The translations under genes were made by a program, and so were the position numbers. From the NCBI GenBank assembly GCA_030440445.1, contig CP098528.1, forward strand, positions 372,001 to 436,000: DNA of 64,000 nucleotides. The letters run 5' to 3'. How positions within the stretch are numbered: the stretch's first letter is position 1; each line of letters begins with the position of its first letter. Source of the DNA: Halomonas sp. KG2 (GTDB lineage: Bacteria > Pseudomonadota > Gammaproteobacteria > Pseudomonadales > Halomonadaceae). Shown one piece after another: positions 39,260 to 52,141 of this stretch. Under the pieces are notes generated by a model that saw only the letters and a program-made list of their open reading frames with translations, was not told where the DNA came from and searched no databases.

Positions 39260-40414
39260 TCAGCAGGCGTAAATGCCACCCAGAACTCTCGGGCCACTGG
39301 CACCAGTGACGGAAGGTAAGTTGCCGGGCAGGCCATGTAAACGTTGATGGGCGAGCCAGGCAAAAGCGCCTGCTTCAATCCAGTCTTCGGGCCAGCCTAA
39401 GTCGGCGGGAGACTTAAACGTCGCATGGGGCAAATGCGCCGCTAGTCTCGCCATTAAATAGCTGTTATGTGCACCGCCGCCGCAAGCAATTAATGTCATG
39501 CTATCGTGGGTCGCAGACAATTGCTGAATGCCCTGGGCAACGCTTATCGCGGTCAGTTCCGCTAACGTGGTTTGCACATCGCAAGCCGTTTCATTGCCCG
39601 TTAGCTTGTTTTCTAGCCAGGCCAAGTGAAATAGTTCGCGCCCGGTGCTGCGCGGCGGCGGTTGATGAAAAAACGGCTCGTTTAGCAGGCGTTTTAGTAG
39701 CGCTTGATCGACCTGTCCGCGAGAGGCCCAGGTGCCATTTTGGTCAAAGCGTCCGTCGTGATGTTTTGAGAACCAAGCATCTAACAGCACATTAGCGGGT
39801 CCTGTATCAAAGCCAATGGCAGGAATGCTGGTATCGCTGGGTAGCCACGTCAGATTCGCAAAGCCTCCTAGGTTTAAAACAAGCTGCTCGCTTGTCTGGC
39901 GACCAAAAAGGGCTTGATGAAACGCTGGTGCAAGCGGCGCTGCTTGACCACCAGCGGCTAAGTCTCGTCGGCGAAAATCAGCCACCACCGTGCAGCCGGT
40001 TAATTCGGCCAACAGGCTGGGGTTGTCCAGCTGTAGTGTATAGGCAGGGCCGCCGTGGTGGCCGCCGGGGGCGTGCTCTATGGTTTGCCCGTGGCTACCG
40101 ATAGCGTGAATTTGCTCTGCGGTGACACCCTCTTGGGTCAGCAGTGCTTTCACGGCGTTTGCTTGTAGCTGGCAAAATTCGGTTTCGGCCGCTGCCAGCT
40201 CAGCAAAGCTCACTTGCTCGGCATGACACAAGTTCAGCAGTAGGTTATGAAGCGACTGAGGCATGGGCGACGCATGCGTAGCAATGAGCTCAGGTGGCGA
40301 GTGCGGCGTTATAGCGACCAGCGCCGCATCGATGCCGTCCAGGCTGGTGCCCGACATTAAGCCAACATAATACGACGGTAAGGTAGGGTGGGGCGTTTTC
40401 ATAAAGCTGCTCAT
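39260..40414 (-). CDS. anmK: Anhydro-N-acetylmuramic acid kinase
   Basis: AnmK phosphorylates and hydrolyses anhydroMurNAc from cell-wall recycling to MurNAc-6-P. The 384-residue ASKHA-fold protein has VGLMSGTSLDGIDAALV, GSHGQTIEH, DFRRRDLAAGGQAAPLAP, FDTGPANVLLDAW and CGGGAHN. A second in-frame ATG lies at 40402. It is divergent from tyrS. In Pseudomonas an M23 peptidase gene sits between them; it is absent here. Confidence 0.95.
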   Translation of the reverse strand: MSSFMKTPHPTLPSYYVGLMSGTSLDGIDAALVAITPHSPPELIATHASPMPQSLHNLLLNLCHAEQVSFAELAAAETEFCQLQANAVKALLTQEGVTAEQIHAIGSHGQTIEHAPGGHHGGPAYTLQLDNPSLLAELTGCTVVADFRRRDLAAGGQAAPLAPAFHQALFGRQTSEQLVLNLGGFANLTWLPSDTSIPAIGFDTGPANVLLDAWFSKHHDGRFDQNGTWASRGQVDQALLKRLLNEPFFHQPPPRSTGRELFHLAWLENKLTGNETACDVQTTLAELTAISVAQGIQQLSATHDSMTLIACGGGAHNSYLMARLAAHLPHATFKSPADLGWPEDWIEAGAFAWLAHQRLHGLPGNLPSVTGASGPRVLGGIYAC

Positions 40415-40518
40415 CCAAAACGTAGTGAAGGCTCAACCAAGGCGATAGGGCATGGTAACATCGCCGGTTATTCAATATCTGACGCCTATATGGCACATAT
40501 TACATGGAGAGAGAGGCA

Positions 40519-41718
40519 ATGAGTGACGTGGATCAGGCGTTAGCGCTACTGTCGCGAGGCACGCATGAAATCCTGGTAGAGGATGAGCTGAAGAAAAAGC
40601 TGGCGTCTGGCCGTAAGCTGCGTATTAAAGCAGGGTTTGATCCGACAGCACCTGATTTGCACCTTGGGCATAGTGTGCTGCTGACGAAAATGCGCCAGTT
40701 CCAGGATCTCGGGCACACCGTTATTTTCTTGATCGGGGATTTCACTGGTCGTATCGGTGACCCCACTGGCAAAAACGTTACTCGTAAACCGCTCACCGAG
40801 GCTGATGTAAAAGCCAACGCCGAAACCTATAAAGAGCAGGTATTTAAAATCCTCGATCCCGAAAAGACCGAGGTGCGCTTTAACGCCGAATGGTTTGGTG
40901 AATTAAGCGCCGCTAAAATGATTGAGTTGGCAGCGCAAAGCACGGTCGCGCGGATGCTTGAGCGTGATGACTTTGAAAAGCGTTATAAAGCTAACCAATC
41001 TATCGCGATCCACGAGTTTCTCTACCCGCTCGTCCAAGGCTACGACTCAGTCGCGCTTGAGGCGGATGTTGAGTTAGGTGGGACCGATCAGAAATTTAAC
41101 CTGTTGATGGGCCGAGAAATTCAAAAGCACTTCGGCCAAGAGCCTCAGGTCGTGATCACCATGCCGCTGCTCGAAGGCCTGGACGGCGTGCAGAAAATGT
41201 CCAAGTCGTTGGGCAACTATGTTGGTGTCGATGAAGCGCCGGGCTCTATGTTCAATAAGCTAGTGTCTATGCCCGATAGCTTAATGTGGCGTTACTTTGA
41301 GCTGCTCTCTTTGAAATCCAACGAAGAGATCGATGCGCTCAAGCAGAGCGTTGAGGCGGGGGCTAATCCGCGTGACGTGAAAATGGAGCTAGCCCGTGAG
41401 CTTATTGCCCGTTACCACGGCGATGAAGCTGCCGCCAATGCACACAAGTCGGCGGGTAATCAGCTAGCGGAAGGTGAGTTGCCGGAAGACCTACCTGAAG
41501 TAGAAGTAGATTTCGAAGGTAATGAGCAGGCGCCTATCGCGGCAGTACTCAATCGCTCTGGTCTCACCAAGAACAGTGCGCAAGCCAAAGACATGTTGAA
41601 AAACGGTAGTGTGAAAGTCGATGGGGATTTTGTTGCCCAGGACACGATGCTGGCTACGGGTAGCGCCTACGTTATCCAGGCAGGTAAGAAACGTTATGCT
41701 CGTGTGACGCTTACCTAA
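40519..41718 (+). CDS. tyrS: Tyrosyl-tRNA synthetase
   Basis: TyrRS charges tRNA-Tyr. The 399-residue protein has the class I HIGH variant HLGH in [11 protein letters not shown], the KMSKS loop ([10 protein letters not shown]), and a C-terminal S4 RNA-binding domain ([21 protein letters not shown]). A GAGAGG Shine-Dalgarno lies just before ATG 40519. It belongs to the TyrRS branch with a ~400-residue length seen in pseudomonads. tyrS directly upstream of an rRNA operon is also the Pseudomonas arrangement. Confidence 0.96.
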   Translation: MSDVDQALALLSRGTHEILVEDELKKKLASGRKLRIKAGFDPTAPDLHLGHSVLLTKMRQFQDLGHTVIFLIGDFTGRIGDPTGKNVTRKPLTEADVKANAETYKEQVFKILDPEKTEVRFNAEWFGELSAAKMIELAAQSTVARMLERDDFEKRYKANQSIAIHEFLYPLVQGYDSVALEADVELGGTDQKFNLLMGREIQKHFGQEPQVVITMPLLEGLDGVQKMSKSLGNYVGVDEAPGSMFNKLVSMPDSLMWRYFELLSLKSNEEIDALKQSVEAGANPRDVKMELARELIARYHGDEAAANAHKSAGNQLAEGELPEDLPEVEVDFEGNEQAPIAAVLNRSGLTKNSAQAKDMLKNGSVKVDGDFVAQDTMLATGSAYVIQAGKKRYARVTLT

Positions 41719-41747
41719 CGTTTTCGATAACTTTCTCAAAAAACCAC

Positions 41748-41776
41748 TTGCCAAGACGGCAGCGAATCCGTAAAGT
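41748..41776 (+). promoter_or_regulatory. Candidate distal rRNA operon promoter
   Basis: TTGCCA (41748-41753), 17 bp, TAAAGT (41771-41776), then ACGCATCC. The sequence around the -10 resembles that of the proximal promoter at 41971. The 250 bp between tyrS and the proximal promoter hold no gene. Confidence 0.5.
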
Positions 41777-41970
41777 ACGCATCCGCTGCCGGGGACGCAC
41801 AGCGTTACCAGCGGTGATTGAAGGTGAAAACCTTCGGTTTGTCAGAGAGTTAGAAGAACTCAGCAGCAGCATGCTTCGATGTCTTCCAACGCTTTTTGAA
41901 ACGAGCCACGCCAGAAAGCAACGTTATCTCGCTTTCTTCGCTCACTCGCTTCACTCACTCAAAACAGTGA

Positions 41971-41998
41971 TTGACAAACACCAGGAAATGCGTAGAAT
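41971..41998 (+). promoter_or_regulatory. rRNA operon promoter
   Basis: TTGACA (41971-41976), a 16-bp spacer and TAGAAT (41993-41998), followed by a GC-rich discriminator ACGCCTTCC. A 16-bp spacer and GC-rich discriminator are typical of stringently controlled rrn promoters, the class DksA/ppGpp represses. Confidence 0.85.
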
Positions 41999-42070
41999 AC
42001 GCCTTCCTCGCTGAGGCAAGCCAGTTCATCGGCTAGTCAGTTACTTCTTCGGAAGTTCAGCAGCGAAAAC

Positions 42071-42082
42071 AGCTCTTTAACA
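42071..42082 (+). promoter_or_regulatory. boxA antitermination element (16S leader)
   Basis: AGCTCTTTAACA matches the bacterial boxA core (GCTCTTTAACA) bound by the NusB/S10 complex with NusA. It lies 170 nt before the 16S gene. The rest of the leader to 42251 holds no gene. Confidence 0.85.
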
Positions 42083-42251
42083 ATTTGATCAGGTAATTCA
42101 TGTGGGCGCTTGCCGATGAGGGTGATAAGTCACCAAATATCAAGGCAAGCGGTCATGAAAACGAAAGTTTGAATGAATTCGTTTGAACCTTGAGCCAAGT
42201 TTGATGCGCTTTTGTTACCTTTGGGTGGCGAGTAAGCATCACAATGATTTT

Positions 42252-43786
<1,535 letters not shown>

Positions 43787-43873
43787 AACGATGCATCATC
43801 CCTCGCGGTAAGCGCTCACAATGAATTACCTGATCAGATAATAGAGCAAACGGTTTAAGCACGATCCCCTCTT

Positions 43874-43950
<77 letters not shown>

Positions 43951-44030
43951 AATTCCTGTGATACTGCATTAAAATGCTCCTCGTATAGCAGGCTATACGT
44001 CGTTGCATTTTGCCTTGTTTCACAGAAATT
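43951..44030 (+). repeat. Long hairpin between spacer tRNAs
   Basis: Nested inverted repeats lie between tRNA-Ile and tRNA-Ala: CGTATAGC/GCTATACG (43982-43989, 43992-43999) inside AAAATGC/GCATTTT (43971-43977, 44005-44011), with weaker outer pairing CTGTGA/TCACAG. This is a likely RNA-processing stem. Confidence 0.7.
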
Positions 44031-44061
44031 AATGGCAAGAGGTTAGGTCGGCAAAAAAAAT

Positions 44062-44137
44062 GGGGCCATAGCTCAGCTGGGAGAGCGCCTGCCTTGCACG
44101 CAGGAGGTCAGCGGTTCGATCCCGCTTGGCTCCACCA
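44062..44137 (+). tRNA. tRNA-Ala (anticodon TGC)
   Basis: 76 nt in the spacer: acceptor GGGGCCA paired with TGGCTCC, anticodon TGC in CCTTGCACG, T-loop GTTCGATC, encoded CCA. Confidence 0.98.
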
Positions 44138-44232
44138 TTATGTTGTACGTTACCAACCGTTTGTTGATGTTTTGTGACCATTGATAAGTCAAACGCCGAA
44201 ATTGCGTTGCCTTATCACTGTTCATCGAACAG

Positions 44233-44245
44233 TCGCTCTTTAACA
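44233..44245 (+). promoter_or_regulatory. boxA element before 23S
   Basis: TCGCTCTTTAACA repeats the boxA core of the 16S leader, 120 nt before 23S, as expected for the rrn antitermination complex. Confidence 0.8.
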
Positions 44246-44364
44246 ATGTATATCATGCTGACATAAACGTTTTAAAACGTTTATACGTAATTGTTTTGTG
44301 ATACGTCTCAAGCGTATCCGGCAATCGTTATCATTGCGAGACACCAGACTCCTTCGGGTTATAG

Positions 44365-47257
<2,893 letters not shown>

Positions 47258-47383
47258 ATAACACCCAAGGGGTCTGGTCGCAGTGATAATGAAAACCGGA
47301 TACGCGCTTCCTGTCAGTGACAGGAAACAAGAGACGCCACAAAACATCAGTTACATGTTCAGCATGATATACATGACCAGTTA

Positions 47384-47503
47384 CGCCTGACGACCATAGC
47401 ACGCGTGAACCACCTGATCCCATGCCGAACTCAGAAGTGAAACCGCTTAGCGCCGATGGTAGTGTGGGGTCTCCCCATGCGAGAGTAGGTCATCGTCAGG
47501 CAC
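47384..47503 (+). rRNA. rrf: 5S ribosomal RNA
   Basis: About 120 nt. Terminal helix GCCTGACGA / TCGTCAGGC, with CCATGCCGAACTCAGAAGTG and the CCGATGGTAGTGTGG segment conserved. Confidence 0.96.
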
Positions 47504-47516
47504 TTATTTAACAAAG

Positions 47517-47543
47517 AACCCAGCCAACCGGCTGGGTTTTTTG
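47517..47543 (+). terminator. rRNA operon terminator
   Basis: AACCCAGCC / GGCTGGGTT stem, 4-nt loop, then six T. Confidence 0.95.
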
Positions 47544-47588
47544 TTTTGCGCGAAAGAAAAAAACACTTCCTAGCCCCTATCACAAAGC

Positions 47589-47957
47589 GGCTACCTCCCG
47601 AAGCATGCACCGCACGTCACACTCGAATCACCGCACCGTCATTCCCGAGCCACTACGCCGTCATTCCCGAGTGGGGTTATCGGGAATCTATCTTGACCTT
47701 GGCCTGCAGCAGTCCGAAACCCCAATTCAACATGGATTCCCGCTAAGGGCCTGCGGGAATGACGAGGATGGCTGGCCACCACCCGAAGCGTGCACCGCAC
47801 GTCATGCTCAAGTCGCCACACGTCATTCCTGAGCCATTGCACCGTCATTCCCGAGTGGGGTTATCGGGAATCCACCTTGACCTTGGTCTGCAGCAGCCCG
47901 AAGCCTCAGTTCAACATGGATTCCCGCTAAGGGCCTGCGGGAATGGCGAGGGCGGCG
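47589..47957. repeat. 185-bp tandem repeat (two copies) with internal inverted repeats
   Basis: Two head-to-tail copies, offset by 185 bp (CCCGAAGC at 47597 and 47782), are about 85-90% alike by eye. Each holds CGTCATTCCCGAG motifs, a GTGGGGTTATCGGGAATC stretch, and a terminal hairpin ATTCCCGC...GCGGGAAT. CGTCATTCCCG at the start and CGGGAATGACG at the end of copy 1 are inverted copies, so each unit can fold on itself. Short frames inside are not genes. The remaining sequence to 48105 shows nothing recognisable except the lipoprotein ribosome-binding site. Confidence 0.9.
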
Positions 47958-48105
47958 CGGAGAAGTGCATAGAACTTCCTTAAAGCAACCGTTTTAATAA
48001 ATTAAATAACAGGGAGTTACTGGTCCGTGGTGGCGGAAGTACTGCCTAGCAACTAGTATGAGCGGGTACCTATCATTCAAGCAGCATCTCAGGAGGAGAA
48101 GCGAT

Positions 48106-48294
48106 ATGAGTACCCCGTTGATGAAGAAGCTTGCGGTTGCACTACTGATGGCCATGATGATGGGCGGCCTAGCTGCCTGTGATAATCAGGGCCCTGCTGA
48201 AGAAGCAGGTGAAAATATTGATGAGAGCATGGAAGATGCGGGCGAAAGCCTAGAAGAGATGGGCGAGAATATCGAAGAGTCTGCTAAGGAGTAA
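48106..48294 (+). CDS. Small acidic lipoprotein (entericidin-like)
   Basis: A 62-residue protein. The signal peptide MKKLAVALLMAMMMGGLAAC ends in a lipobox (GLAAC), so the cysteine would be lipidated. The ~38-residue mature part is strongly acidic with repeated E-x-x-E-x-M/A-x-E heptad-like spacing (AGENIDESMEDAGESLEEMGENIEES), predicted helical. AGGAGGAG precedes ATG 48106. Small lipoproteins of this type resemble entericidin or YgdI-like envelope proteins; function unknown. A terminator follows at 48335. Confidence 0.8.
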   Translation: MSTPLMKKLAVALLMAMMMGGLAACDNQGPAEEAGENIDESMEDAGESLEEMGENIEESAKE

Positions 48295-48312
48295 GCGAGC
48301 GCCTCTTCACCG

Positions 48313-48334
48313 TGTATTGATACGTATCGATACA
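48313..48334. repeat. 22-bp near-perfect palindrome
   Basis: TGTATTGATAC (48313-48323) followed directly by GTATCGATACA (48324-48334); one mismatch. It sits between the lipoprotein stop and its terminator. Confidence 0.7.
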
Positions 48335-48362
48335 AAAACAGCCGCTAAGAAGCGGCTGTTTT
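48335..48362. terminator. Bidirectional terminator
   Basis: AAAACAGCCGCT / AGCGGCTGTTTT with a 4-nt loop, between the convergent lipoprotein (+) and Tim44-like (-) genes. Confidence 0.88.
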
Positions 48363-48396
48363 GCGTTCTAAGGCAGTCATGCTAACTGATCAGGGG

Positions 48397-49242
48397 CTAT
48401 GAACCCGGATTTTGCTCAATACCCTGTAGGTACCAGGGCGCTTGATCGCGCAGACTGCGAGTCAGGTGCCATGTTTCGTTGAACTCGGTTTGCTCGCCGT
48501 TCTCTTCCAAAATGCCGTGGAAAATAACGCTGGCTTCGGCATAGCCATCGTACTCATTGATATCGCCTAGTTCAGCAAACAGACGTACCACCTCGGTACG
48601 ATTATTGGCAGGCTGCTCGGCACGCTCTTTACGTAGCAAGTTGTAAAATTCTGGCGTTACATACTCTTGAATCTGGGGCAGATCATTATTGTCCCAGGCA
48701 CGTTGCAGCGTCATAAAGTGCTCTTTGGCACCGCCCAAAAAGCGCTCTTTATCGAACCAAGCAGGCGTGCTCTGTAAGCTGCTCGCCAAACTGCCAGGTG
48801 CTGCGGTGAAGCTGCTCGGTGTGTGCTGAGTCTCCTGGTGTTCACGCTGATAGCCTGCCACCGTGGCTGATGCTGGGCGTCGCTGTCGCATAAAGGCACG
48901 GAAAGCGAAGATTGCTAAGGCAACAATTCCAGCCATTAGCAATATGTCCATAAGGCGTAGCTCATCAAAGGCGCCGCCGAAGAAAAGCGCTGCTAGTAAG
49001 CCTCCCGCCAGCAGGCCTCCCACCATGCCGCCCATACCACCACGACGAGTGGCAGTAGCTTGGCCTTGTTGCTGAGTGCTCTGAGCTTGTTGTTGTGCCG
49101 GAGTGCTGGCGGGCTTATCCGCCGAGCGAGAAACACTACCCATACTGCTACCACCGCCTAAGCGTCGTGCTTCGGCATAATCAACGGCGGCACTTATGCC
49201 TATAACGCTGACCAGGAACATGGCAAAAAACTGTCGTAACAT
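48397..49242 (-). CDS. Tim44-like domain membrane protein
   Basis: A 281-residue protein: N-terminal signal/anchor (about 4-20), a Gly/Ser/Gln-rich low-complexity segment (about 27-75), two hydrophobic helices (MVGGLLAGGLLAALFFGG; LMDILLMAGIVALAIFAF), then a Tim44-like/NTF2-fold domain (about 160-281: FDKERFLGGAKEHFMTLQ, YVTPEFYNLLR, FNETWHLTR). Bacterial Tim44-domain proteins of this layout are widespread and uncharacterised. Domain outside or inside the membrane is not decided. It stands alone with its own promoter region. Confidence 0.82.
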   Translation of the reverse strand: MLRQFFAMFLVSVIGISAAVDYAEARRLGGGSSMGSVSRSADKPASTPAQQQAQSTQQQGQATATRRGGMGGMVGGLLAGGLLAALFFGGAFDELRLMDILLMAGIVALAIFAFRAFMRQRRPASATVAGYQREHQETQHTPSSFTAAPGSLASSLQSTPAWFDKERFLGGAKEHFMTLQRAWDNNDLPQIQEYVTPEFYNLLRKERAEQPANNRTEVVRLFAELGDINEYDGYAEASVIFHGILEENGEQTEFNETWHLTRSLRDQAPWYLQGIEQNPGS

Positions 49243-49386
49243 TCTGATTCTCCATGAGAGATGCAGTAATTAAGGTTATCCACCTCGGGAGAGGCGTGTA
49301 GGAAATAAGCAGTGACAAGTTTACCGTGTAAGTGGGGAAACGGGTTAAGGTGTTGTTGTGTATAACGACAAAAAGAGGGTGAAAAC

Positions 49387-49962
49387 GTGCGCTTACATCA
49401 AGCTCAAAGTTTGTTACTAATTGTCGACTTTCAAGCGGGACTTTTGCCCGTGATTGATGGAGGCCAATCAGCGATTGAAGAAGCTACCTGGTTGGCTGGT
49501 GTTGCTAATGCAGTAAAAGTACCTGTTTGGCTAACGGAACAGTATCCAGAGAGGCTCGGTGGTACTGCCCCTGCGTTATTAAATGCACTAGGCGATCATC
49601 GCATTTGGCAAAAGCATCATTTCAGCGCAATGGAAGAGACAGCGTTTGCTGAAGCGCTTGCAGAACAGGGGCGTAAACAAGTGATCATTTGCGGCACAGA
49701 AGCTCATATCTGCGTTTTGCAAAGTGCGCTTGGCTTGTTAGAGGCGGGGTATCAAGTGTTTTGGCTGAGCGAAGCGACGGCGAGCCGTCGCAGTGATGAG
49801 GCCCGCCTTGCTAGGGAGCGCGCTTGTGCTAACGGAGCAGTGGCGGTGACAGCAGACATGGTTGCCTATGAATGGCTATATCGCTGTGATACGCCACTGT
49901 TCAAAGATGTCCACCAACGCTTTCTAAAGCCGCGCTCGCCGCGCGCTGTGACTTTTTTCTAA
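49387..49962 (+). CDS. Isochorismatase-family cysteine hydrolase
   Basis: A 191-residue alpha/beta hydrolase. The triad is visible: Asp14 (LLLIVDFQAG), a lysine in WQKHHFSAM, and Cys in CGTEAHICVLQSA, with the preceding cis-peptide motif GTEAHIC. Closest by layout are YcaC-type hydrolases. The true substrate is unknown. It starts with GTG 49387 after a GAGGGTG purine run. Convergent with yaaA. Confidence 0.88.
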   Translation: MRLHQAQSLLLIVDFQAGLLPVIDGGQSAIEEATWLAGVANAVKVPVWLTEQYPERLGGTAPALLNALGDHRIWQKHHFSAMEETAFAEALAEQGRKQVIICGTEAHICVLQSALGLLEAGYQVFWLSEATASRRSDEARLARERACANGAVAVTADMVAYEWLYRCDTPLFKDVHQRFLKPRSPRAVTFF

Positions 49963-49971
49963 TGAGCGCGT

Positions 49972-50754
49972 TCATGGACGAGCATTTTCGTTACGGGTGA
50001 ACACTAACGTGTCTCCTTGAGAGGCCGCAGGATCAAACCGATACCCAGCCACGTCAAAAGCAGTGAGTTGCTCGGGATCGTTGATTTGTTGTTGGATAAT
50101 CCATGCGCTCATCAAGCCGCGGGCTTTTTTTGCATAAAAACTAATGATTTTGAAAGAGCCGTTTTTCTCGTCTTTGAAAACGGGGATGATGACCCGAGCG
50201 GCTAGCTTCTTCGTATCGATCGCCTTGAAGTATTCGTTAGATGCAAGGTTGACCAGCACGTTTGAGCCACTTTCTTCAATGGCGCTATTAAGTGCTTGCG
50301 TTAACGTTGGTTTCCAATAGGCGTAAAGGTCCTTGCCAGCGTCATTGGGCAGTTTGGTGCCCATCTCCAGCCGGTAGGCCTGGATCAGATCCAGCGGACG
50401 TAGCAAGCCGTATAGCCCCGATAGAATACGTAGATGTTGCTGGGCAAAAAGATTGTCGTCATCGCTAAAGGTGTTGGCTTCCAACCCTGTGTAGACATCT
50501 CCTTGGAAAGCCTGAACCGCTGGCTTGGCATTATCCAAGGTGAACGGTGGTTGCCAGTCAGCGAAGCGGGCAGCGTTAAGGCCCGCCAATTTATCGCTGA
50601 TGCCCATTAGATCGCTGAGTTGTTGTGGTGAATAATCGCGCAGAATCTCAATTAATGGTTTGCTATGGTCGAGAAAGTTGGGCTGAGTGACTTTATCGGT
50701 TGTTGAGGGTGTTTCAAAGTCTAGCGTTTTGGCGGGGGAAATAACGCTCAGCAT
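49972..50754 (-). CDS. yaaA: Peroxide stress protein YaaA (UPF0246)
   Basis: YaaA lowers free iron and limits DNA damage under peroxide stress in E. coli, where OxyR induces it. The 260-residue protein has [39 protein letters not shown] (two adjoining segments), [12 protein letters not shown], and [18 protein letters not shown] precedes ATG 50754; the longer frame to 50823 lacks support. An extended -10 (TGGTATAAT, minus strand) lies at 50804-50812. Confidence 0.94.
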   Translation of the reverse strand: MLSVISPAKTLDFETPSTTDKVTQPNFLDHSKPLIEILRDYSPQQLSDLMGISDKLAGLNAARFADWQPPFTLDNAKPAVQAFQGDVYTGLEANTFSDDDNLFAQQHLRILSGLYGLLRPLDLIQAYRLEMGTKLPNDAGKDLYAYWKPTLTQALNSAIEESGSNVLVNLASNEYFKAIDTKKLAARVIIPVFKDEKNGSFKIISFYAKKARGLMSAWIIQQQINDPEQLTAFDVAGYRFDPAASQGDTLVFTRNENARP

Positions 50755-50803
50755 GGCGTGCTCCTTATGCCGTGACAGAAAAGAGGAAGAAGTAACTGAT
50801 GCG

Positions 50804-50812
50804 ATTATACCA
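50804..50812 (-). promoter_or_regulatory. Extended -10 promoter for yaaA
   Basis: On the minus strand the sequence reads TGGTATAAT, a TGn-extended -10, about 50 bp before the yaaA ATG. No good -35 is present because the hairpin at 50813-50834 occupies that position. Confidence 0.5.
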
Positions 50813-50834
50813 AGCCTCGGCAATGGCCGAGGCT
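50813..50834 (-). terminator. Hairpin after the aldo/keto reductase gene
   Basis: AGCCTCGGC / GCCGAGGCT with a 4-nt loop, 25 bp past the reductase stop. The T-run is poor, so termination is likely but not certain. Confidence 0.5.
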
Positions 50835-50858
50835 ATCGGTTTGATAGTGAAAACGTGA

Positions 50859-51890
50859 TTAGGGGCAGGGGTTAGGCATCCGACGATGGATGTCGTCGAT
50901 CGCGGTGAGCACTTCTTCATCCAGCTTAAGGCTCTCGCTGTCGAGGTTGCTTTCAAGCTGATCCATCGTGGTGGCGCCAATAATATTGCTGGTCAGGAAA
51001 CGGCGAGAGTTCACAAATGCCAGCGCCATTTGGGCAGGATCCAAGTCATGCTCCCTGGCCAGTTGAACGTACGCCTGCGTTGCCGCTTCTGCTTCTGGCG
51101 AGGTATAGCGTTTAAACCGCTCATAGAGCGTCAAGCGCCCTTTCGGCGGCTGTGCACCATCAAGGTACTTACCCGACAGCACACCAAAGCCCAGCGGCGA
51201 GTAAGCGAGTAAGCCCACGTCTTCACGGTGAGCTATCTCAGCGAGACCGACTTCAAACGAACGGTTAAGCAAGTTATAGGGATTTTGAATAGACGCTACC
51301 CGTGGCAGCCCCAACTGCTCAGATAACTGCAGCATGCGCATAACTCCCCACGGCGTTTCATTAGAAAGGCCTATGGCGCGTACTTTTCCGGCATCAACAA
51401 GTTCTTTTAGTGCTGACAGTGTTTCTTCTAGCGGCGTTGCGTCTTCTTGCTCTTCATGGGCATAACCCAGTTGGCCAAAAAAGTTGGTTTTGCGGTCTGG
51501 CCAGTGCAATTGATAGAGATCGATATAGTCAGTGTTGAGCCGTGCAAGGCTGGTTTCAACAGCCTGATGTAGATGGTCGCGAGTCATTCTTGGACCACCA
51601 CGAATATGGTCTAAGCCAGGGCCTGCGGCTTTGGTGGCAATAATGACATCGTCTCTGGCACTACGGGCTTTCAGCCAACTGCCAATATAAGACTCTGTAA
51701 GCCCTTGCGTTTCAGCCTTTGGTGGAACCGGATACATTTCAGCGGTGTCAATAAAGTTGATGCCAAAAGCGACTGCGCGATCAAGCTGCTCGTGGGCTTC
51801 TGCTTCACTATTTTGTTCGCCGAAGGTCATGGTGCCTAAACAAAGTCGGCTGACCTCCATCCCGGTTCTACCCAGTGGGCGCGTTTGCAT
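50859..51890 (-). CDS. Aldo/keto reductase (Tas-like)
   Basis: A 343-residue NADP(H)-dependent TIM-barrel oxidoreductase of the Tas/YgdS group. Catalytic residues: Asp/Tyr in INFIDTAEMYPVPP, Lys in VIIATKAAGPG, His in LYQLHWPDRKTNFFG. NADP contacts lie in SPLGFGVLSGKYL and the C-terminal IIGATTMDQLESNLDS. The MYPVPP segment is typical of Tas proteins. The physiological carbonyl substrate is unknown. Confidence 0.92.
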   Translation of the reverse strand: MQTRPLGRTGMEVSRLCLGTMTFGEQNSEAEAHEQLDRAVAFGINFIDTAEMYPVPPKAETQGLTESYIGSWLKARSARDDVIIATKAAGPGLDHIRGGPRMTRDHLHQAVETSLARLNTDYIDLYQLHWPDRKTNFFGQLGYAHEEQEDATPLEETLSALKELVDAGKVRAIGLSNETPWGVMRMLQLSEQLGLPRVASIQNPYNLLNRSFEVGLAEIAHREDVGLLAYSPLGFGVLSGKYLDGAQPPKGRLTLYERFKRYTSPEAEAATQAYVQLAREHDLDPAQMALAFVNSRRFLTSNIIGATTMDQLESNLDSESLKLDEEVLTAIDDIHRRMPNPCP

Positions 51891-52141
51891 TATCGTCTCC
51901 TCAATGAAGCGAAATTGCCTCAGGATATTCGGTGATAAACGCCGCTAATAACGGCGCGTGACAGGCATGTTAGCGAGGCGCTACAAAAGCAGCAAATCAA
52001 TAGGGTTGAGTAAGCGCAAAGGCAGGCGTATGCTTGCCAGCCCATCGACCAGCCTAGCGCTGGTTAATCGTATGGTTAGCGGTCAAATCGCAGGAACGAT
52101 GGCTAGCCGAAGATCTCAACAGATAGGCAGGGTGGTTTGCC

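Noticed and set aside
47589..47957. CRISPR-like array
   Set aside because: Only two long, directly adjoining units without short repeats and unique spacers; no cas genes in the window.
47546..47983. Short frames in the 185-bp tandem repeat
   Set aside because: The frames follow the repeat structure and its inverted repeats rather than any protein; both strands are equally open.
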